From assembly GCA_044870185.1 (NCBI GenBank), contig JBIOYL010000059.1, forward strand, positions 1 through 10,835: a stretch of 10,835 nucleotides of DNA, given 5' to 3'. Position 1 is the stretch's first letter. Every line of letters begins with the position of its first letter. A program made the position numbers and the translations under genes. The DNA is from JBIOYL01 sp044870185 (GTDB lineage: Bacteria > Actinomycetota > CALGFH01). The notes beneath the pieces were generated by a model, which worked only from the letters and a program-made list of their open reading frames with translations, ran no database searches and was not told the DNA's origin. Below, one piece after another: positions 6,347 through 10,835 of this stretch.

Positions 6347-6553
6347 TCAGGCGTCCTTGAGCCGGTCGAGGATGTCGCGGTGCTTCGTCGCCGCGCGACG
6401 GGCGGCGAGCCATACCCGCTCGGTGTGGTCGTGGCGGGCGATGTGCTCCTGGATGGCCAGCCGCACGACCTCGTGCATGGACCGCCCCTCGCGCTCGGCC
6501 TGCCGGCGCAGCAGGGCGGTCTCCTCGTCGGTGAGCCTGAGGGTCATCGCCAT
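6347..6553 (-). CDS. Ribbon-helix-helix antitoxin partner of Doc
   Basis: The 68-aa protein begins MAMTLRLTDEETALLRRQAE. Residues 3-43 form a ribbon-helix-helix DNA-binding domain: beta strand TLRLT, helix DEETALLRRQAEREG, then SMHEVVRLAIQEHIA. The charged C-terminal tail (44-68, ending ATKHRDILDRLKDA) is the likely Doc-binding segment. Antitoxins of this kind bind and neutralise the toxin and repress their own promoter. The ATG at 6553 is chosen because a -10-like TATCAT stands six bases before it, which suggests a leaderless mRNA; the alternative ATG two codons later would shorten the protein by two residues. Doc follows 8 nt after the stop. The pair looks complete. Confidence 0.87.
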   Translation of the reverse strand: MAMTLRLTDEETALLRRQAEREGRSMHEVVRLAIQEHIARHDHTERVWLAARRAATKHRDILDRLKDA

Positions 6554-6559
6554 GCCGGC

Positions 6560-6565
6560 ATGATA
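6560..6565 (-). promoter_or_regulatory. Putative -10 box of the antitoxin-doc operon
   Basis: TATCAT on the minus strand is followed by six bases and then the antitoxin ATG, the geometry of a leaderless transcript. Just upstream, the plus strand contains TACCA twice (6564-6568 and 6575-6579, inside GATACCAGCGTGCTACCA), which could be half-sites for antitoxin binding. Confidence 0.4.
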
Positions 6566-6600
6566 CCAGCGTGCTACCATTGGGGCCGTCGCGTACCGAA

Positions 6601-6645
6601 ACGACCGCGTCCCGCCGCGCGGTGGCGGGACCGGCGAGCGGTCGT
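6601..6645 (-). terminator. Strong hairpin terminator after the 326-aa gene
   Basis: A perfect 8-bp inner stem GTCCCGCC/GGCGGGAC with a 7-nt loop is enclosed by an 8-bp outer stem ACGACCGC/GCGGTCGT, with a 6-nt bulge on one side. It begins 8 nt after the stop codon at 6654 and is followed on the minus strand by only a short TTT. It fits an actinobacterial terminator with little or no T-tract. Confidence 0.55.
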
Positions 6646-6653
6646 GGGGCCGG

Positions 6654-7634
6654 TCAGCTCCGGTCGGTCGCGTCGAGGGCGGCCGCCCAGCCGGCGTGCG
6701 GCTGGGCGACGGCCAGGCGGAGGATCCAGCCGCTGGCCGGCATCCCGTCGTCCCAGCAGAACCAGTCCAGCCCGGCGAGCGCGCGCCCGAGCTCGTCCGG
6801 GTCGGGCGGCCACGCCAGCCCGACCAGGGCGGCCGCCGCCCACCAGGCGTCGAAGCGGCCAAGCGCCGCGCCGCGGCGCACGCCGTAGGCGCCGCCGCTG
6901 GCCGCGGCCCAGGCCATGCGGGCAAGCGCCCCGGCCGGGTCGAGGCGTCCCAGGCGGTGCTCGGGCACGCCGAGGCAGGCCACCGCGTCACTCGCCGACC
7001 CGGCCGCCACCACCGCCGAGGCCCTGCCGTTGGACGAGCTCGTCCACACCTCGACCAGGTCGAGCAGCGCGCGTACGATCGGGCCCTGGTCGAGCGCAGG
7101 GGCCGGCGCGCCCCTCGCCGGGACCATGGTGACGGGCTCTGCGTCGGGGTCGGGGACCTGGACCTTGTCGGCCTGGTAGGTGGCGAGCGCGTAGGCCGGC
7201 TCCCACGGCGCCAGCACCAGCGGCAGCTCGAGGATCTCGGCGTGGGCGTCGTCGCGTCCGCGCAGGTCCTCGCCACGTAGGACGCGCTCCTGCGCCACCA
7301 CGCCGGCGACCGCGGGCATCGCCAGGTGGGGTGCCAGCTCGTCGAAGCGGTGCGTCGCGGCGGCCACCTCGGTCAGCGGCCCGAGCGCGAACCGGCCGGC
7401 GCCCGGTCGCAGCACGGGGCCCGCGTAGCGCCCGGGTGCCTCGAGCGCCAGCCGGTACTCCAGGTAGGTCACGACCGGCCACAGCGGCTTGCCGCGCTCG
7501 ACCGCCTCGGCGAGGCGGGCGCGCAGCTCGACGAGCCCGTCCCAGTCCCGGCTCGCGCACAGGCCGTGCACGGCACGCAACAGCTCGGCCGGGTCGGCGG
7601 CTTCGACCAGGCCGGCCAGGCGAGCGTCGGGCAC
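6654..7634 (-). CDS. Conserved-looking protein of unknown function (326 aa)
   Basis: The start is a GTG (complement of 7632-7634) with a near-perfect AGGAGG four bases upstream, although the frame is open well beyond it. I do not recognise the family with certainty. The protein is soluble, with no signal peptide or membrane helix. The N-terminal part (PAELLRAVHGLCASRDWDGL, then VELRARLAEAVERGKPLWPV) looks helical, as in actinobacterial hypothetical proteins that open with a similar DWDGLVxLRxRxxxAVERGKxLWP pattern. The middle is acidic and Pro-rich (about 150-190). The end contains Trp-rich LDWFCWDDGMPASGWILRLA. No catalytic motif is apparent. It is transcribed divergently from the TenA genes across 168 nt that contain tandem 20-bp repeats, and it ends at a strong hairpin. 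Good ribosome binding site, codon bias and terminator support a real gene. Confidence 0.75.
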   Translation of the reverse strand: MPDARLAGLVEAADPAELLRAVHGLCASRDWDGLVELRARLAEAVERGKPLWPVVTYLEYRLALEAPGRYAGPVLRPGAGRFALGPLTEVAAATHRFDELAPHLAMPAVAGVVAQERVLRGEDLRGRDDAHAEILELPLVLAPWEPAYALATYQADKVQVPDPDAEPVTMVPARGAPAPALDQGPIVRALLDLVEVWTSSSNGRASAVVAAGSASDAVACLGVPEHRLGRLDPAGALARMAWAAASGGAYGVRRGAALGRFDAWWAAAALVGLAWPPDPDELGRALAGLDWFCWDDGMPASGWILRLAVAQPHAGWAAALDATDRS

Positions 7635-7674
7635 GAGACCTCCTTCCCGCACCGGCAATCCTCTCCCCACGCCG

Positions 7675-7753
7675 GCGGCCTCCCTTTGGGACCAGCGGCC
7701 TCTCTTTGGGACCGGCGGCCTCCCACCGGCACCGGTGGCACCTTCCGGCGCCG
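7675..7753. repeat. Degenerate 20-bp tandem repeats (about four units) in a divergent promoter region
   Basis: Units start at 7675, 7695, 7715 and 7735. The first two share GCGGCCT(C/T)CCTTTGGGACC-type sequence with two differences; the third keeps the GCGGCCTCCC start and ACCG end; the fourth is weaker. CTTTGGGACC occurs in the first two units only. They lie between the divergent 326-aa and TenA starts. Confidence 0.75.
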
Positions 7754-7790
7754 GCGGGCTCGGGCAGTCATCTTGCCACCACCGTCGGGC

Positions 7791-7796
7791 TACCAT
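7791..7796 (+). promoter_or_regulatory. Putative -10 box of the tenA pair, leaderless geometry
   Basis: TACCAT is followed by six bases and then the GTG start of the first TenA gene. No ribosome binding site is present before that GTG. Transcription starting 6-7 nt after the hexamer would begin at or next to the start codon. Confidence 0.45.
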
Positions 7797-7802
7797 TCGG
7801 CC

Positions 7803-8453
7803 GTGGCGACGATCTTCACCGACCGGCTGGTGGCCGCCAACCGGGCCACCTGGGCGGCGATGGCCGCCCATCCGTTCGTGCGCGCGCTCGCCGACGGCAG
7901 CCTGCCCGGTGACGCCCTGCGCGCCTGGGTGCAGCAGGACCGCATCTTCGTGCTCGAGGAGCGCCGCACGGTGGCCGCCCTGCGCGCCCATGGCCCGCCC
8001 GCCCGCCTGGACCGGCTGCTGGCCGGTCTGGCCGAGGGGCTCGTCGCCGAGGCGGAGGCGTTCGCCAAGGCGGCCGAGGCGCACGGCTTCGCCGCCGCCG
8101 CCGACCCCTGGCCGGTCTGTCTCGGCTACACCTCCTACCTGCTGTGCGCGGCCCGCGACGGCATGCTGGACGGCCTGGTCGCGCTGTACGCGGCCGAGCG
8201 CGCCTACCTCGACACCTGGTCGGCCGTGCGCGCCGCGAGCCCGGCCGGCTCCCCCTACCGGGGCTGGATCGACAACTGGACCGGCGAGGCGTTCCGCGCC
8301 TTCGTCGCCGAGCTCGGCCACGGGCTGGACGAGCTGGCCGGCACGCCCTCGCCCGCGCTGGCCGGGCGGCTGGGCACGGTGTTTGCCAACGCCGCCCGCT
8401 TCGAGCTGGCCTTCTGGGAGATGTGCTGGCGGGGGTGGCGATGGCCGGGCTGA
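7803..8453 (+). CDS. TenA-family protein lacking the catalytic cysteine (TenA_E-like)
   Basis: The 216-aa all-helical protein fits the TenA/thiaminase II fold: an N-terminal block FTDRLVAANRATWAAMAAHP, then LRAWVQQDRIFVLEE where classical members have WLVQDYLFL, and the C-terminal FELAFWEMCW with the conserved Glu201. At the position of the catalytic Cys it has LYAAERAYLDTW, with Ala131 followed by Glu132. That pattern matches the cysteine-less TenA_E group. Characterised TenA_E proteins salvage the thiamin pyrimidine by hydrolysing amino- or formylamino-pyrimidine breakdown products. The GTG at 7803 is chosen by alignment to family N-termini and by the -10 box six bases upstream. The stop lies 16 nt before the second TenA gene; the last residues (RGWRWPG) fall in a duplicated junction sequence. 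Fold assignment is strong; subgroup and substrate are inferred. Confidence 0.87.
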   Translation: MATIFTDRLVAANRATWAAMAAHPFVRALADGSLPGDALRAWVQQDRIFVLEERRTVAALRAHGPPARLDRLLAGLAEGLVAEAEAFAKAAEAHGFAAAADPWPVCLGYTSYLLCAARDGMLDGLVALYAAERAYLDTWSAVRAASPAGSPYRGWIDNWTGEAFRAFVAELGHGLDELAGTPSPALAGRLGTVFANAARFELAFWEMCWRGWRWPG

Positions 8454-8484
8454 GCCGGCGGGGGTGGCGATGGCCGGGCTGAGC
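8428..8484. repeat. 29-bp tandem duplication at the TenA stop/start junction
   Basis: Bases 8428-8455 and 8457-8484 are identical 28-mers, giving a 29-bp period. Each copy contains a GGGGG ribosome-binding-like stretch, an ATG and a TGA. The first copy's TGA ends the upstream gene and the second copy's ATG starts the downstream gene. The first copy's ATG (8441) opens only a 13-codon frame. Confidence 0.95.
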
Positions 8485-9111
8485 GAGCGGCTGGCCGCCC
8501 GCGGGCGCGACAACCTGGCCCGCCAGCTCGCCCACCCGACCGTGCGGGGCATCGCGGCCGGCACGCTGGCCGAGGACCGCTTCCGCGCCTGGCTCGTGCA
8601 GGACTACCTGTTCCTGCTGGACTACGTGCGCCTGTTCGCCCTGGCCGCCGCCCGCGCCCCGGACGCCGACGCGCTCGGCCGCCTGGTCGACCTCGCCCAC
8701 GCGACCTTCCACGAGGAGCTGTCGCTGCACCGCGCCTACGCCACCCAGTTCGGCCTGGCCGAGTCCGACCTCGAGAGGGCGGCCAAGTCACGGGCCTGCG
8801 CCGCCTACACCGACTTCTTGCTGCGCACGGCGGCCACCGCCGACTTCGCCGAGATCATCGCCGCCCTGCTGCCCTGCATGTGGGGCTACTCGGAGCTCGG
8901 CCGGGCCCTGGCCGCCCAGGGGCCGCCCGCCGAGCCGCGCTACCGGCGCTGGGTCGAGACCTACGCCGACCCGGGCTTCGCCGAGCTGGCCGCCTGGTGC
9001 GCCGGCCTGCTCGACCGGGTCGCCGGCGGCCTGCCGGCCGACCGCCTGGCCGCCTGCGAGCGGGCGTTCGCGACCAGCCTCGACCACGAGCTCGCCTTCT
9101 GGGACGTGTGA
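8470..9111 (+). CDS. tenA: TenA-family aminopyrimidine aminohydrolase / thiaminase II (cysteine type)
   Basis: The 213-aa protein is a classical TenA. RFRAWLVQDYLFLLDYVRLF (about 38-57) contains the conserved Asp and Tyr, and FHEELSLHRAYATQFGL follows. The active-site block is AALLPCMWGYSELG with Cys136, matching the catalytic Cys135 of Bacillus subtilis TenA. The C-terminal Glu207 in LDHELAFWDV matches Glu205. TenA hydrolyses 4-amino-5-aminomethyl-2-methylpyrimidine to the hydroxymethyl form, salvaging thiamin degraded in soil, and can cleave thiamin itself. It acts in the cytoplasm. The ATG at 8470 is the second of two copies created by the 29-bp duplication and is preceded by GGCGGGGGTGG. 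It is almost certainly translated from the same mRNA as the preceding cysteine-less homologue. No TPP riboswitch is visible. Confidence 0.93.
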   Translation: MAGLSERLAARGRDNLARQLAHPTVRGIAAGTLAEDRFRAWLVQDYLFLLDYVRLFALAAARAPDADALGRLVDLAHATFHEELSLHRAYATQFGLAESDLERAAKSRACAAYTDFLLRTAATADFAEIIAALLPCMWGYSELGRALAAQGPPAEPRYRRWVETYADPGFAELAAWCAGLLDRVAGGLPADRLAACERAFATSLDHELAFWDV

Positions 9112-9114
9112 GCG

Positions 9115-9153
9115 GGCCGGTGGGTTGGCCGGAGTCGGCGGGCGCCCACGGCC
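9115..9153. terminator. Possible bidirectional terminator between tenA and treS
   Basis: GGCCGGTGGG and CCCACGGCC can pair over nine base pairs with one bulged G and a 20-nt loop. The structure sits in the 56-nt gap between two convergent stop codons. The loop is long and no T-tract is present, so this is tentative. Confidence 0.3.
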
Positions 9154-9167
9154 ACCACGACCCGTGC

Positions 9168-10835
<1,668 letters not shown>

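Noticed and set aside
7675..7753. CRISPR-like array
   Set aside because: The 20-bp units are directly adjacent with no spacers and diverge; there are no cas genes nearby.
7635..7802. TPP riboswitch upstream of the tenA genes
   Set aside because: No conserved THI-box core (CUGAGA and its partner elements) is present, and the promoter seems to lie only six bases before the start.
7635..8564. N-terminal extension of the 326-aa protein into the tenA genes
   Set aside because: The extension is antisense to real tenA coding sequence, and a strong AGGAGG precedes the GTG at 7634.

Overview
The window is very GC-rich DNA with GTG starts and strong codon bias. It carries an actinomycete-type integrative element remnant, a class II tRNA-Leu(UAA), a trehalose synthase that resembles the mycobacterial enzymes, and an adenylate-cyclase-like gene start. 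I infer a chromosomal segment of an actinobacterium (Actinomycetota). The species is not identifiable by eye, and an uncultured or deep-branching lineage is possible.

Layout. (1) 1-115, minus: the first 38 codons of a gene running off the left edge. (2) About 137-1883: a decayed actinomycete integrative and conjugative element of the pSAM2 type. It has a broken rep, an apparently intact excisionase-type gene and a broken tyrosine integrase whose 3' end lies 13 nt from the 3' end of tRNA-Leu(UAA), in the classic rep-xis-int-att order. (3) 1980-3836, minus: a probable operon of a copper-binding lipoprotein, a DtxR/MntR-family metalloregulator and a DedA membrane protein; a 40-bp tandem duplication covers the DedA leader. 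(4) 4038-4541, plus: the C-terminal part of a LuxR-type regulator. (5) 4679-5998, plus: a two-dinucleotide-fold flavoprotein monooxygenase. (6) 5961-6553, minus: a ribbon-helix-helix antitoxin and Doc toxin pair that converges on and overlaps the monooxygenase. (7) 6654-7634, minus: an unrecognised 326-aa protein. (8) 7803-9111, plus: two tandem TenA-family genes, one lacking and one keeping the catalytic cysteine, divergent from the 326-aa gene. (9) 9168-10835, minus: trehalose synthase TreS, running off the right edge.

How the genes relate. The metal operon suggests copper-protein and metal homeostasis at the cell envelope. The TenA pair suggests salvage of thiamin pyrimidine breakdown products by two different chemistries. 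TreS interconverts maltose and trehalose. The doc pair is a self-contained toxin-antitoxin module. No single pathway unites the window.

Two patterns cross the window. Short tandem duplications (20-40 bp) sit at four separate gene junctions. Several genes have a TANNNT -10 box 6-9 nt before the start codon, as expected for leaderless or nearly leaderless mRNAs. I did not find a clearly undescribed multi-gene system. The most interesting items are the TenA pair with its duplicated junction, the unusual metal-site residues of the DtxR-family protein, and the degraded element at the UAA-leucine tRNA. There is no gene-free stretch over 300 bases.
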